DNA of 64,000 nucleotides from JACPFV01 sp038043245 (GCA_038043245.1 JBBTCH010000004.1:1-64000); one strand, 5' to 3'; positions 47,988-57,149 are shown, counted from the stretch's first letter. Notes: generated from the sequence alone by a model not told the origin. Program-made: numbers and translations.

Positions 47988-49165
47988 GCACGGCAGCCAA
48001 GATCGCCGGTGCCGCGCTTGCGGCCTGGTTGACCGCCTGCGGCATGCTGTCGCATTCCGAGCTGGATATTTCCGACGCCGAAGCACGGCGCTATGCGAAA
48101 ACCCGGAATCTGCGAGCCGAGGTGGATTCACTGGCGCGCCCGCTGGTGGAGCAAGGCAAGACCCCCGGACTGGTTGTCGGCGTGCTGCTACCCGGCGGAC
48201 GCCGCCATTTTTTTGGCTATGGTGTTGCCGACAAGCTCAGTGGCATCCAGCCGGACGGCGACACGGCGTTCCCAATCGGATCCTTGAGCAAGGGATTTCT
48301 GGGCGGCCTTGCCGCTTTGCTGGTGCAAGAGGGCGTGTTGTCTTGGGATGACACGCTGGCTACGCGATTGCCGAACGAAAATCTGGATCCGCAAGGTCCG
48401 GGGAAGATCAGTTTGCGGCGACTCGCCACTCACACCTCGGGTCTGCCGCGACAGCCGTTTCCGCCACGCACCCTGCTGTATTTCATTGCGTATCTGTTCA
48501 ACGGCGAAAATTTCTATCGCCAGTTCGATCGCGAATACATCTTCGGCTATCTGCGCGACTTTGATCCGCCTGAGGGAAATCAGGTCGTGTATTCCAATAT
48601 CGGCTACGCCTTGCTGGGGCAGGCGCTCGAGCAGCGCACCGGCCAATCCGTGGCGTCATTGGTGCATCGGAAGATCATCGGGCCATTGAAGCTGGACAAG
48701 ACCCGCTACGCCTTCGAGCAGTTGCCCGCTGGCAGCGTACGCGCGCACGGCCATGCCGGCGACCAGCCCCGGTTCATCGCACGTGGCGCGCCGGTGCCGG
48801 ACTGGCGATTCAATGATTTCATGAATACCTCGACCGGCATGATTTCCAGCGCCAGGGATTTGCTCGGCTTTGCGTCCGCGCACTTCAATGACAATCGGCT
48901 CGGAAAAGCATTGCGCAGCACCCTGAAGCCGGTCATGAATCTGCCGGTTCGTTCGCCTGCAGTGGCTTGGGTCGTGGATGATTTGGCAGGCCAAAAAATT
49001 GCTTACCAGGTAGGTTTCGTCGCCGGCTATAGCAGCTATCTTGGCTTGGATGTGGAGCGCCAAACTGCCGTCGTGGTGCTACAGAACAGTTTTAATTTTG
49101 ACGATCAGGTGGGGCACCGGTTGTTGCATCGGCTAGCGTTGAAAAAGGCCCCACCCGCTTCCTGA
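47984..49165 (+). CDS. Lipoprotein serine hydrolase (class C beta-lactamase fold)
   Basis: 393 residues. TTG start in a TTGA overlap with the ketosynthase stop, lipobox LTAC (Cys19), SxxK nucleophile SLSK (100-103), and YSN in VVYSNIGYALLGQ. Such enzymes hydrolyse or transfer esters and also occur in dialkylresorcinol/aryl-polyene clusters; here it could cleave or transfer the polyene ester. An AT-rich hairpin follows. Confidence 0.88.
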   Translation: MSTAAKIAGAALAAWLTACGMLSHSELDISDAEARRYAKTRNLRAEVDSLARPLVEQGKTPGLVVGVLLPGGRRHFFGYGVADKLSGIQPDGDTAFPIGSLSKGFLGGLAALLVQEGVLSWDDTLATRLPNENLDPQGPGKISLRRLATHTSGLPRQPFPPRTLLYFIAYLFNGENFYRQFDREYIFGYLRDFDPPEGNQVVYSNIGYALLGQALEQRTGQSVASLVHRKIIGPLKLDKTRYAFEQLPAGSVRAHGHAGDQPRFIARGAPVPDWRFNDFMNTSTGMISSARDLLGFASAHFNDNRLGKALRSTLKPVMNLPVRSPAVAWVVDDLAGQKIAYQVGFVAGYSSYLGLDVERQTAVVVLQNSFNFDDQVGHRLLHRLALKKAPPAS

Positions 49166-49175
49166 ATTCCCCTGA

Positions 49176-49197
49176 CTGAATAAATTCCGTTATTCAG
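49176..49197. terminator. Weak bidirectional hairpin between convergent genes
   Basis: CTGAATAA-ATTCCG-TTATTCAG, perfect 8-bp arms, overlapping the stop of the converging lipoprotein gene. There is no T-run, so termination strength is doubtful. Confidence 0.4.
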
Positions 49198-49634
49198 CGA
49201 GATCCGGGTGTGCGCTGTCTCTCGAAAAATCGTTTTGCCCCGTTTTCTTCCTGGAGCGTGGCCTTGTATTCGAGCCAGGGTGCTTTTGCAGACGCCCGGT
49301 AACGAACGACGTAACGATCCGGGTCGATCTCGTACTGTGGGTAGACCTCGCGCAGATTGAAGAACAGCCCCGGTGCAAACAGCAGGATGTCCGCCACCAT
49401 GTAGCCGGGATTGAACTTCAGCGGCAGCGATCCGTAGAAGGTCTGGCCTGCGGGATCGACGACTTTGAAATCATAGGCGCCGAACGACGTGGTTCTGAAT
49501 TCACCCGACGCCGGCGGATTCATCGGCCGCTCACGCACGTAAATCTTGGTGCCTGGCTGGGTGGAGGTGAAAGACGTTTTCGCGGTGCAGCCGATCAGCG
49601 TGATGGCCAGGACGATCAGCACGTACTTGTTCAT
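49194..49634 (-). CDS. Small lipoprotein of unknown function
   Basis: 146 residues from MNKYVLIVLAITLIGC (lipobox LIGC). The remainder has a beta-rich PEGA-like start (STQPGTKIYVRE) and an amphipathic middle (YMVADILLFAPGLFFNLREVYPQYEI). No family recognised. A longer reading frame continues upstream but crosses the ketosynthase remnant and is not used. It converges with the serine hydrolase. Confidence 0.65.
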   Translation of the reverse strand: MNKYVLIVLAITLIGCTAKTSFTSTQPGTKIYVRERPMNPPASGEFRTTSFGAYDFKVVDPAGQTFYGSLPLKFNPGYMVADILLFAPGLFFNLREVYPQYEIDPDRYVVRYRASAKAPWLEYKATLQEENGAKRFFERQRTPGSR

Positions 49635-49733
49635 TTTTGGTTTACCCCAGGCGGTGACAGCGCAAATATAACCTCGATCGCGCCGTCGGGCTCCTGTTGG
49701 GCCCGGGTGAGGAGTGTCGGGCAGGCTCGATGC

Positions 49734-49823
49734 GGTTACGGCGCTCGCGTGCTCCAGTGCGAGCACGTCATGAACAACACCTTCGCCTTGCTTTCCGCGT
49801 CGGTGGAGGGATGCGTGCCGTAG
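49734..49823 (+). pseudogene. Decayed beta-ketoacyl synthase C-terminus
   Basis: The frame reads GYGARVLQCEHVMNNTFA, then loses homology and stops at TAG. It corresponds to RNGGRTLNCEHVMNNNFA near the end of the ApeR-like gene. At DNA level 49758-49789 matches 47913-47944 at 29 of 32 positions. Only the last part of the gene survives; the rest upstream is unrecognisable. Confidence 0.72.
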
Positions 49824-49883
49824 GACGCTTCCGGCATAATCGAGACCATTAAAACGAGACGACAATCGAGGAGTCGAGGAACC

Positions 49884-51380
49884 ATGAACCCATCCGTTTG
49901 GCATCGTTTTGTGAGCGCCGCAGCTATAACGCTGGCGCTTGTGGCATGTGGATCAAGCGAAACCTCGAATCAAGCAAAGTCTCGCGTCGTTGGCGCCGCA
50001 TCGGCCGATCCGCCGGACGAAAACGTGATCCTGGTCGAGGAGCTGGTGCATGTCGTCGAACGCGCCGGCCTGTACTCGCTGCCCACTGATCCGGTCGCGG
50101 CGCTCGAGTCGATCATGACCCTGCCCGACCAGCTCGGCGACGTCATCGCGATGCACATCGGCCGGTACTACCCGACCCCGGATGAGCTCACGCCCGGCGT
50201 CGGGCCGCTGACTGACCTGCTGCAGGCGCGCGCCAATTTGCTTCTGGCCGGACAGCCCGAGCGGATGGCGGAGGACCTGCAGGACGGCGAAGGCTCGATC
50301 CTGCTGCTGCCGGTGGATGCGACCACGGTGATCGTGATCCTGCCGACCCGGGTGGCCGAGTCGGACCCCGCCGCCACCGCGATGCCGGAGCGCAAGGTCG
50401 ACCTCAGCCAGGTCACCTACGAGGTGAATGGCCGCACCCGCACGGTCGACGACTTCATGAAGAGCGGCACGACCAACGCGATCGCCTTCGCGCACAAGGG
50501 CAAGTTCATCTACGAGGATTACGAGAACGGCTTCAACCCGAACACGCGCCACCACCAGTGGTCGGTGACCAAGTCGGTCACGACCTCGCTGGTCGGCATC
50601 GCAGTCGAGGAAGGCTTGGTCGACTCGATCTACGACCCCATCAAAAAGTACATCACCGAAGCGGCCGACACTGTTTGGGAAGGCGTCAGCGTCGAAGACT
50701 TGCTGCAGATGGAGTCGGGCACCTACTGGGTCGACGTTCCGGTGCACCAGCCCGAGCAGCTCGTCCTGATGGGGGCCGACTACCACTCGAACGGTCTGTA
50801 CGGGATGACCCGCGATGAGTACCTGCTGAAGCTCACGCGCACCTCACCCCCGGGTGAGTTCCACCGCTACAACAGCGGCGATGCGCAGATGCTGGCGTGG
50901 CTGCTCGAGCGCGTTTACCAGAAGCCGTACACGGACATCCTCTCGGAAAAGCTCTGGCGCCCGGCCGGCATGCAGAACGACGCGCTGGTCATGCACGACC
51001 GGCTCGGCAACAGCTTCGCCTCGATGGGACTAATGGCCACGCCGCGCGACATGCTTCGCTTCGGCGAACTGCACCGCAACGGCGGGCGCAGCGTGAATGG
51101 CAAGCAAGTCATCCCCGCCGACTGGGTGCGGATGTCACACAACTACGACAAGGCCACCGGCGGCGGCCCACGCGGCTACCTGTGGCCGCCCATCGGCGAT
51201 CCTTCATCCGGCAACTACACGGCGGAAGGCTACGGCCACCAGCATGTCGCGGTGGTGCCGTCGCTGAACCTGGTCGGCGTCCGGTTTGGCAATGATCCGG
51301 TCGAGACGATCGCGCACCCGGAGTGGGAAGCGCTGCTGATGGCGGTGGGCAACTATCTTGAGAACGGCCCCGCAGAATGA
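49884..51380 (+). CDS. Lipoprotein serine hydrolase 2 (class C beta-lactamase fold)
   Basis: 498 residues. Lipobox LVAC (Cys22), SxxK nucleophile in QWSVTKSVTTS, and RYNSGDAQML in the YxN position. The C-terminal part (about 150-490) is the beta-lactamase/6-aminohexanoate-dimer-hydrolase type; the first 150 residues are an unassigned domain. AGGA precedes the ATG. Codon choice (many TCG, GTC, ATC) looks different from the neighbouring cluster genes, which hints at separate origin. Only distantly like the hydrolase at 48 kb. Confidence 0.85.
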   Translation: MNPSVWHRFVSAAAITLALVACGSSETSNQAKSRVVGAASADPPDENVILVEELVHVVERAGLYSLPTDPVAALESIMTLPDQLGDVIAMHIGRYYPTPDELTPGVGPLTDLLQARANLLLAGQPERMAEDLQDGEGSILLLPVDATTVIVILPTRVAESDPAATAMPERKVDLSQVTYEVNGRTRTVDDFMKSGTTNAIAFAHKGKFIYEDYENGFNPNTRHHQWSVTKSVTTSLVGIAVEEGLVDSIYDPIKKYITEAADTVWEGVSVEDLLQMESGTYWVDVPVHQPEQLVLMGADYHSNGLYGMTRDEYLLKLTRTSPPGEFHRYNSGDAQMLAWLLERVYQKPYTDILSEKLWRPAGMQNDALVMHDRLGNSFASMGLMATPRDMLRFGELHRNGGRSVNGKQVIPADWVRMSHNYDKATGGGPRGYLWPPIGDPSSGNYTAEGYGHQHVAVVPSLNLVGVRFGNDPVETIAHPEWEALLMAVGNYLENGPAE

Positions 51381-51415
51381 GGCTGCTTAATTGAAGTTGG
51401 CGGCTTGGCCGGAGG

Positions 51416-52312
51416 TCACGTCGGTTCGATGCGGCTCAGGTGCCGGCTCACGGTCCACGCCGAACCGGCGACGCCGAGCAGCAGCCCGCCGCCCAGCACC
51501 AGCAGGCTGGCGCTGAACGAAAGACCCGTGAGCGTGAAGCTGCTTTCGTAAAGGCCGGCGAGCCGGCGAGCCGGCAGTGAGATCGCCAGCAGCGCGCCCC
51601 GCACGAAAATCCAGGCGATGACGCCGCCGGCGAGGCCGTACCAGAAGCCGGTGTAGAGGAACGGCCGGCGGATGAAGCCGTCCGGTGCGCCAATCAGTTT
51701 CATCACCACGATCTCGTCGCGTCGGTTCTCGATGTCCAGCCGGATGGTGTTGCCGACGGTGACGATCACCGCCAGGCCCAGCAGCGCGGCGATCATCAGC
51801 ACGCTGCGCTGGACGATGTCGAGAATCGCGTACAGGCGTTGCAGCCACTTCTGATCCATCTTCGCCAGTTCCACTTCCGGCAGCCGGCCGAGTTCTTCCA
51901 GCCACTGATCGACTTGTTGCGGCGTTTGCTGCGCCTTGGGGGTGATGACGATGACCGCCGGCAGTGGGTTGTCGGCCAGCAGATCCAGCGCCTCGCCAAA
52001 GCCGGACAGCGCGCGGAACTCGGCCAGCGACTGCTCGCGCGAGATGTATTGCACCTGGCTGGCGCGCCGACCCAGTTCCTGTGCCAGCTGCCGGCCGCGC
52101 GTTTCATTCACTGAATCCTTGAGAAACAACGAGGCTTGCAGCGAGCCTTCCCAGGAATAACTGACCGCCGACAGGTTCTGCACCAGCACATGCAATCCCG
52201 CCGGCAGCGCCAGGGTGATGCCGATGACAGCGGCGATCAGCAGGGTGTTGATCTTGTCGCGCCACAGCCGGCCGAGCGTGGCCAGGCAATCTCGCAGGTG
52301 CGCCTTAAGCAT
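51416..52312 (-). CDS. ftsX: Cell division protein FtsX
   Basis: 298 residues: N-terminal cytoplasmic part, four transmembrane helices and a large periplasmic loop between helix 1 and 2 (SWEGSLQASLFLKDSV...). A permease-like FtsX domain with the segment IENRRDEIVVMKLIGAPDGFIR. With FtsE it activates septal peptidoglycan amidases. Overlaps ftsE by 8 nt. Confidence 0.95.
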   Translation of the reverse strand: MLKAHLRDCLATLGRLWRDKINTLLIAAVIGITLALPAGLHVLVQNLSAVSYSWEGSLQASLFLKDSVNETRGRQLAQELGRRASQVQYISREQSLAEFRALSGFGEALDLLADNPLPAVIVITPKAQQTPQQVDQWLEELGRLPEVELAKMDQKWLQRLYAILDIVQRSVLMIAALLGLAVIVTVGNTIRLDIENRRDEIVVMKLIGAPDGFIRRPFLYTGFWYGLAGGVIAWIFVRGALLAISLPARRLAGLYESSFTLTGLSFSASLLVLGGGLLLGVAGSAWTVSRHLSRIEPT

Positions 52313-52991
52313 GGTGGCCCACCGGCCGTTCGGAGGTGAGTCGGCCTTGCGCGAGATTGAGGATGCGGTACGGCAGCTGCTGGATCAGGTCCACTGCGTG
52401 CGTCGCCACCAGCACGCTGACGCCGGCTTCGTTGAAGCGCCGGAAAATCTGCATGATCTCGCGCGCCATGGTCGGGTCGAGATTGCCGGTCGGTTCGTCG
52501 GCCAGCAGCAGCGCCGGCTTGGTGACGATGGCACGGGCGATGCCGACGCGCTGCTGTTCGCCGCCGGACAATGTGATCGGCAGGACTTTCTCCCTGCCCA
52601 GCAGGCCGACGGCGTCGAGCGCGGCGCGCACACGGCGGCCCATCTCGTCGTGGTCGAATCCGCGGATCACCAGCGGCAGTGCGACGTTGTCGAACACGCT
52701 GCGGTCGTAAAGCAGGTTGAAGTTCTGGAAGATCAGGCCGATGTCCTGACGGAAGGCGGGGATCTGCCGGCGCTTGAGCGTGCCGGTGTTCTGGCCGTTG
52801 ATCACCACTTGTCCGCGCGTCGGCCGCACCAGACAGGCGATCAGTTTCAGCAGCGTGCTCTTGCCGGCGCCGGAATGTCCGGTAAGGAATGCCATCTCGC
52901 CCTGGGCGAGCGCGAAGCTGACCTGACTCAGGGTTTCGTGGCCGCTCGGGTAGCGGTGGCCGACTTCGTGAAAGCTGATGGCTTCGCCCAC
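52305..52991 (-). CDS. ftsE: Cell division ATP-binding protein FtsE
   Basis: 228 residues, ABC ATPase: Walker A GHSGAGKST, signature LSGGEQQRVGIARAI, Walker B LLLADEPTGNLD. GTG start follows the ftsY stop immediately. Partner of FtsX at the divisome. Confidence 0.96.
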   Translation of the reverse strand: MGEAISFHEVGHRYPSGHETLSQVSFALAQGEMAFLTGHSGAGKSTLLKLIACLVRPTRGQVVINGQNTGTLKRRQIPAFRQDIGLIFQNFNLLYDRSVFDNVALPLVIRGFDHDEMGRRVRAALDAVGLLGREKVLPITLSGGEQQRVGIARAIVTKPALLLADEPTGNLDPTMAREIMQIFRRFNEAGVSVLVATHAVDLIQQLPYRILNLAQGRLTSERPVGHHA

Positions 52992-53912
52992 TTATTCCCC
53001 AATCAATGCAGCCGCGTAGTCAGCGGCGCGGAACGTTTCGAGGTCTTCCACCGCTTCACCGACGCCGATGAAACGCACCGGCAGACCGAGCTTGCGCGCC
53101 AATGCGAGCAGGATACCGCCCTTGGCGGTGCCGTCCAGTTTGGTGACGGCGAGTCCGGTGAGACCGACGGCTTCGTGGAATTGCAGCGCCTGATTCAGCG
53201 CGTTCTGGCCGGTGGTGGCATCCACCACCAGCAGGATCTCGTGCGGCGCCCCGGCGTCGTGCTTCTGGATGACACGTTTGATCTTGCGCAGTTCGTCCAT
53301 CAGGTGCGCCTGCGTGTGCAGACGGCCGGCGGTGTCGGCGATGACCAGATCCATCCCGCGCGCCTTCGCCGATTGCACCGCGTCGAAAATCACGCTGGCG
53401 GAATCGGCGCCCTCGTCCTGCGCGATCAGCGGCACCTGAGCGCGCTCGGCCCAGGTGCGCAGCTGTTGGGTGGCTGCCGCGCGAAACGTGTCGCCAGCGG
53501 CCAGCAGCACTTTTTTGTTTTCGCGTTTGTAGCGCAGCGCGAGTTTGCCGATGGTGGTGGTTTTGCCGACGCCGTTGACGCCCACCACCATGCAGACGAA
53601 GGGGCGCGTGTGCCCGGTGATTTCCAGCGGTTTTTCGCAAGGCGCAAGCAGATCGAGCACGCTGGCCTTGAGCGCCGCGCGCAATTGCATCGGCGTGTTC
53701 AACCGGCCTGACATCACCTCGCGGCGCAAGTGGCTGACGATGATCGCCGTCGCCTCGACGCCAGCGTCGGCGCTGAGCAGGCGGGTTTCGATTTCCTCCA
53801 GGGCGTTTTCGCCGAGTTTGTCGGCGGTGAACAGCCGCGCGAGATCGGTGGTCAGCCACGAGTCACCGCGATTGAGTTTGCGGCGCAGCTTGGCCAGCGA
53901 GTTTTCAGTCAT
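52992..53912 (-). CDS. ftsY: Signal recognition particle receptor FtsY (short form)
   Basis: 306 residues: N domain then SRP GTPase with VVGVNGVGKTTTIGKLA (G1), GDTFRAAATQQL, DTAGRLHTQAHLMDEL (G3), TKLDGTAKGG (G4). It lacks the long acidic A domain of E. coli FtsY, as in many other species. The ATG at MTENSLAKLRRKL is chosen; the frame extends 30 codons into the neighbouring gene. Overlaps the DedA/PAP2 gene by 8 nt. Confidence 0.95.
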   Translation of the reverse strand: MTENSLAKLRRKLNRGDSWLTTDLARLFTADKLGENALEEIETRLLSADAGVEATAIIVSHLRREVMSGRLNTPMQLRAALKASVLDLLAPCEKPLEITGHTRPFVCMVVGVNGVGKTTTIGKLALRYKRENKKVLLAAGDTFRAAATQQLRTWAERAQVPLIAQDEGADSASVIFDAVQSAKARGMDLVIADTAGRLHTQAHLMDELRKIKRVIQKHDAGAPHEILLVVDATTGQNALNQALQFHEAVGLTGLAVTKLDGTAKGGILLALARKLGLPVRFIGVGEAVEDLETFRAADYAAALIGE

Positions 53913-55878
53913 GCAGTAGCCAGAGTTTGCGGCCGTCTGCGGCTGTGCGCTGTTCGCGTCTGAACTCCGCGACGTCGAGCAGGGTTTCCAGCGGCGGCGC
54001 ATCCGCCGTTGTCAGCGGATAGTGCAGCAGGCCGAACTGGATCTTCGAGCGTTGCACGGCGAGGTGCCCGACCCAGATGCGTCTGTCTTTCTGCAATTGA
54101 TAGGTCGAGGGCCAGAGCTGCAGCAGATACTGCGACTGATCATCGAGATCGCGTTTCAGCATCAGCGCCTGATGGCGGCCCTCGTGCACCTGCGGCAGCA
54201 CCGGCAGTTCGCCGATCGGCGCGTCGGTGGCCAGCCAGCGCAGCATGTTGGGCAGCGACAGCCGATAAGGCCAGCTCCAGCCTTGAATCACCAGCGCGTT
54301 CTCGATGGCCCGCAGATCGCCGGCCCACTGGATGTCGAAGACCGTCTTCTGGCGGCCGGCCATGTCCACCCGCTGCGCCGGCAGTTTCTCGTAGTCGTGA
54401 GTCAGCCATTGCTGCAGGCTCAGGGTTTCGAGGCGCCACTTCGGTTGCGCGGCCTGCGCGCGCGGCTGATAACCGGCCGACCAGTGCGCGGCGGCGGCGA
54501 TGACGAAAGCGCCCAGCACCAGCGGCACGAAATGCGCGGCGGCGACACGTTCGGCGCGATGGCGTCGGTAGCCCAGGCCTAGCGCCGCGACCCAGATCAG
54601 GCCGGAGATCATCGCGTACAGCGCCATGCTGAACCACTGCGCGCCCAGATACAGCTCGGCCAGCAGGATCAGCAGCAGCAGCGCGGTCGCCGTGCCGTAG
54701 AAACGGATGCGCACGGCCGTGTGACGTCGCGTGGCCAGCAGCACCGGCATGAAGCCGTAGATGATCGTCGCCAGCACCAGTTCGCGTCCGGAAAAATGCG
54801 CCGACAGTTCGCCGTGGTAGAACTCCAGCGGCGTGTTGAAGGTTGGCAGCGCGAACAGGCCCAGAGAGATCACGCCGCCGAACGCGACCGCCGCGATCCA
54901 GTGCGCCACCGCGCGGTCGCGCGATTTCCAGGCCAGCGCGATCAGCGTCGCCAGCGCCACCGGCCCGTACACCGGCCATTCGCCCAGTTGCGCGATGGCG
55001 ACGGCGGCGGCGGTGGCCCACGGCGTGTGCAGATCCTGCAGGCTCTGATAAATGAACGCATCCAGCGCCGGCGGATATTCGCGCCAGCCCAGCCCCCACC
55101 ACAGCGTCAGCCAGGCCGCGCCGAGCAGCAGCAGCAGGCCGGCGACGATCAACAGTCCCGGTGTTTCCGGCTGATCGGGGTCGGCGAGTGCTTCGCCGAG
55201 CCGGCCGAGCCGGCGATGGCGGTGGCTCCAGTCGAGCAGGCGGTGCAGCCAGTCTTCGGCATGCCCTTGCGCCGTGCCGATGACGCGCCGTGACAAGGCG
55301 AAGCCGACCCACACCAGCACGATCAGCAGCACCATCAACACCGCCAGACGTGCGGCCACTTCCGTTGCCAATGCCAGCGAGGCGCTGAACATCACGCCCA
55401 GCACGATCAGTCCAACGGCCCACGACAGACAGGACGCCAGTTCGATCAGCAGGAACTTCCAGGGGGGCATCCGCTGCGCGCCGGCGAGGGCGCCGACAAA
55501 GGGGCGGATCAGGCCGACATAACGGCCGATCAGCAGACCTTGCGTGCCATTGCGCTGCATCAGGCTGCGCGCCCGGCGGATCGCTTCCGGATAACGCAGT
55601 GCCCATTTCGATTGCAGCATGCGTTCGCCGTAGTGCCGGCCAATCCAGAAATTAAAGTAATCGCCGGACATTGCGCCGAGCGTCGCCACCGCCGTCATCT
55701 GCCAGAACTCGTACAGGCCGAAGGTGACGGCGGCGCCGGCTGCGAACAGCACCAGCGTGGTCGGGATCAATGAGCCGAGAACAATCAGTGATTCCAGCGC
55801 GCAAAACAAAAACAGCAACGCGACCGAAATCGCCGGATAGCGCGCCAGCCAGTCGAGCGCGGCCTGCAGTTCGTTCAA
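53905..55878 (-). CDS. DedA family/PAP2-like/LssY C-terminal fusion membrane protein
   Basis: 657 residues. N-terminal DedA (VTT/SNARE-associated) domain with GRYVGLIRPFVGALAGAQRMP (118-138), then a PAP2-like membrane domain (about 270-440) and a soluble LssY-type C-terminus. In the PAP2 part the usual PSGH is FSGRE (362-366) and the second motif RxYLGxHxxSD is ELYLGAQWFSM, so the catalytic His and Asp residues are lost. DedA domains are implicated in lipid (undecaprenyl phosphate) flipping. TTG start overlaps the hemL stop. Confidence 0.85.
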   Translation of the reverse strand: MNELQAALDWLARYPAISVALLFLFCALESLIVLGSLIPTTLVLFAAGAAVTFGLYEFWQMTAVATLGAMSGDYFNFWIGRHYGERMLQSKWALRYPEAIRRARSLMQRNGTQGLLIGRYVGLIRPFVGALAGAQRMPPWKFLLIELASCLSWAVGLIVLGVMFSASLALATEVAARLAVLMVLLIVLVWVGFALSRRVIGTAQGHAEDWLHRLLDWSHRHRRLGRLGEALADPDQPETPGLLIVAGLLLLLGAAWLTLWWGLGWREYPPALDAFIYQSLQDLHTPWATAAAVAIAQLGEWPVYGPVALATLIALAWKSRDRAVAHWIAAVAFGGVISLGLFALPTFNTPLEFYHGELSAHFSGRELVLATIIYGFMPVLLATRRHTAVRIRFYGTATALLLLILLAELYLGAQWFSMALYAMISGLIWVAALGLGYRRHRAERVAAAHFVPLVLGAFVIAAAAHWSAGYQPRAQAAQPKWRLETLSLQQWLTHDYEKLPAQRVDMAGRQKTVFDIQWAGDLRAIENALVIQGWSWPYRLSLPNMLRWLATDAPIGELPVLPQVHEGRHQALMLKRDLDDQSQYLLQLWPSTYQLQKDRRIWVGHLAVQRSKIQFGLLHYPLTTADAPPLETLLDVAEFRREQRTAADGRKLWLLHD

Positions 55879-57149
55879 GCGGTGAAAGCCTTGGCAGCAG
55901 CCTTGAGCGTGAAATCAATCTCGGCTTCGCCGTGCGCCGCCGAAACAAACCCGGCCTCGTAGGCGCTGGGCGCCAGATACACGCCAGCGTCGAGCATGGC
56001 GTGGAAGAAACGCTTGAAGCGCTCGGCGTCGGCGCGCATGACATCGGCGAATCCGTTGATTGGGCCTTGATGAAAATACAGCCCGAACATGCTGCCGACC
56101 TGCGTGGTCGTGAACGCCACGCCGGCATTTTTTGCGCGGGTACGCAGTCCGCCCAGCAATTGCGCGGTGGTTTTTTCCAAGCGCGCATACAGCGCCGGAT
56201 CATCGAGCTGGCGCAAAACCGCAAGGCCAGCTGCCATCGCCAGCGGATTGCCGGACAGCGTGCCGGCCTGATACACGGGCCCCAGCGGCGCCAGCTTCTG
56301 CATCACTTCGCGGCGCCCGCCAAACGCGCCCACCGGCAGGCCGCCGCCGATGATCTTGCCGAGCGTGATCAGATCGGCAGTGACGCCGTACAGCCCCGCC
56401 GCGCCGCGCGGGTGCACGCGAAAGCCGGTCATCACCTCGTCGAAAATCAGCAGCGCGCCGTGCGCGTCGCAGAGTTTGCGCAGGCCCTGCAGGAAGCCTT
56501 TGGCGGGCGGCACGCAGTTCATGTTGCCGGCAACCGGTTCGACGATGACGCAGGCGATCTTGTTCTTGTTGGCGTCGAACAGGGTCTCGACGCTGGCGAG
56601 GTCGTTAAAGATCGCAGTCAGCGTGTGGCGCGCGAAATCGGCAGGCACGCCGGGCGAGGTCGGCACGCCGAAGGTCAATGCGCCACTGCCGGCCTTGACC
56701 AGCAGTGCATCGCTGTGACCGTGATAGCAACCCTCGAACTTGATCAGCGCATCGCGGCCTGTGTATCCGCGCGCCAGCCGGATCGCGCTCATCGTCGCTT
56801 CGGTGCCGCTGTTGCACAGCCGCACCTGTTCCAGCCCCGGCACGCGCGCGCACAGCAGTTCGGCCATCTCGATTTCCAGTTCGGTCGGCGCGCCATAACT
56901 GATGCCGACGGCGGACTGTTTCTGGAGGGCGGCGACTACCGCCGGAGGCTGGTGGCCGAGGATCATCGGCCCCCAGGAGCCGACATAGTCCACATATTTT
57001 TTGCCGTCGGCATCGAACAGGTAGGCGCTTTCGGCGCGTGCGATGAAGCGCGGTACGCCGCCGACCGCCTTGAACGCGCGCACCGGTGAATTCACTCCGC
57101 CGGGAATGGTTTTCTGGGCGCGCTGGAACAGCTCTTCAGATCGTTTCAT
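55875..57149 (-). CDS. hemL: Glutamate-1-semialdehyde 2,1-aminomutase
   Basis: 424 residues. Starts MKRSEELFQRAQKTIPGGVNSPVRAF; the PLP Lys is in TLGKIIGGGLPVGAFGG, with EPVAGNMNCVPP and FDEVMTGFRV before it. Converts GSA to 5-aminolevulinate in the C5 pathway of haem synthesis. The upstream open frame (46 codons) lies inside thiE and is rejected. Confidence 0.97.
   Translation of the reverse strand: MKRSEELFQRAQKTIPGGVNSPVRAFKAVGGVPRFIARAESAYLFDADGKKYVDYVGSWGPMILGHQPPAVVAALQKQSAVGISYGAPTELEIEMAELLCARVPGLEQVRLCNSGTEATMSAIRLARGYTGRDALIKFEGCYHGHSDALLVKAGSGALTFGVPTSPGVPADFARHTLTAIFNDLASVETLFDANKNKIACVIVEPVAGNMNCVPPAKGFLQGLRKLCDAHGALLIFDEVMTGFRVHPRGAAGLYGVTADLITLGKIIGGGLPVGAFGGRREVMQKLAPLGPVYQAGTLSGNPLAMAAGLAVLRQLDDPALYARLEKTTAQLLGGLRTRAKNAGVAFTTTQVGSMFGLYFHQGPINGFADVMRADAERFKRFFHAMLDAGVYLAPSAYEAGFVSAAHGEAEIDFTLKAAAKAFTA

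Larger units (their letters stand above)
29980..49165. other. Aryl-polyene (xanthomonadin-type) biosynthetic gene cluster
   Basis: Twenty-four genes in four alternating arms: minus 29980-35686, plus 35740-42243, minus 42240-45490, plus 45576-49165. They provide starter synthesis, activation, iterative ketosynthase/ketoreductase/dehydratase chemistry, acyl transfer, glycosyl transfer, lipid/outer-membrane handling, MMPL export, methylation and a halogenase-like enzyme. The parts list matches E. coli Ape and Xanthomonas xan clusters. The product is expected to be an outer-membrane yellow aryl-polyene ester. Confidence 0.9.

Noticed and set aside
54140..55606. 488-codon minus-strand frame overlapping the DedA/PAP2 gene
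   Set aside because: Same strand, other frame; Arg/Gly/Ala-rich composition with no start signal, while the 657-residue frame has clear membrane domains.
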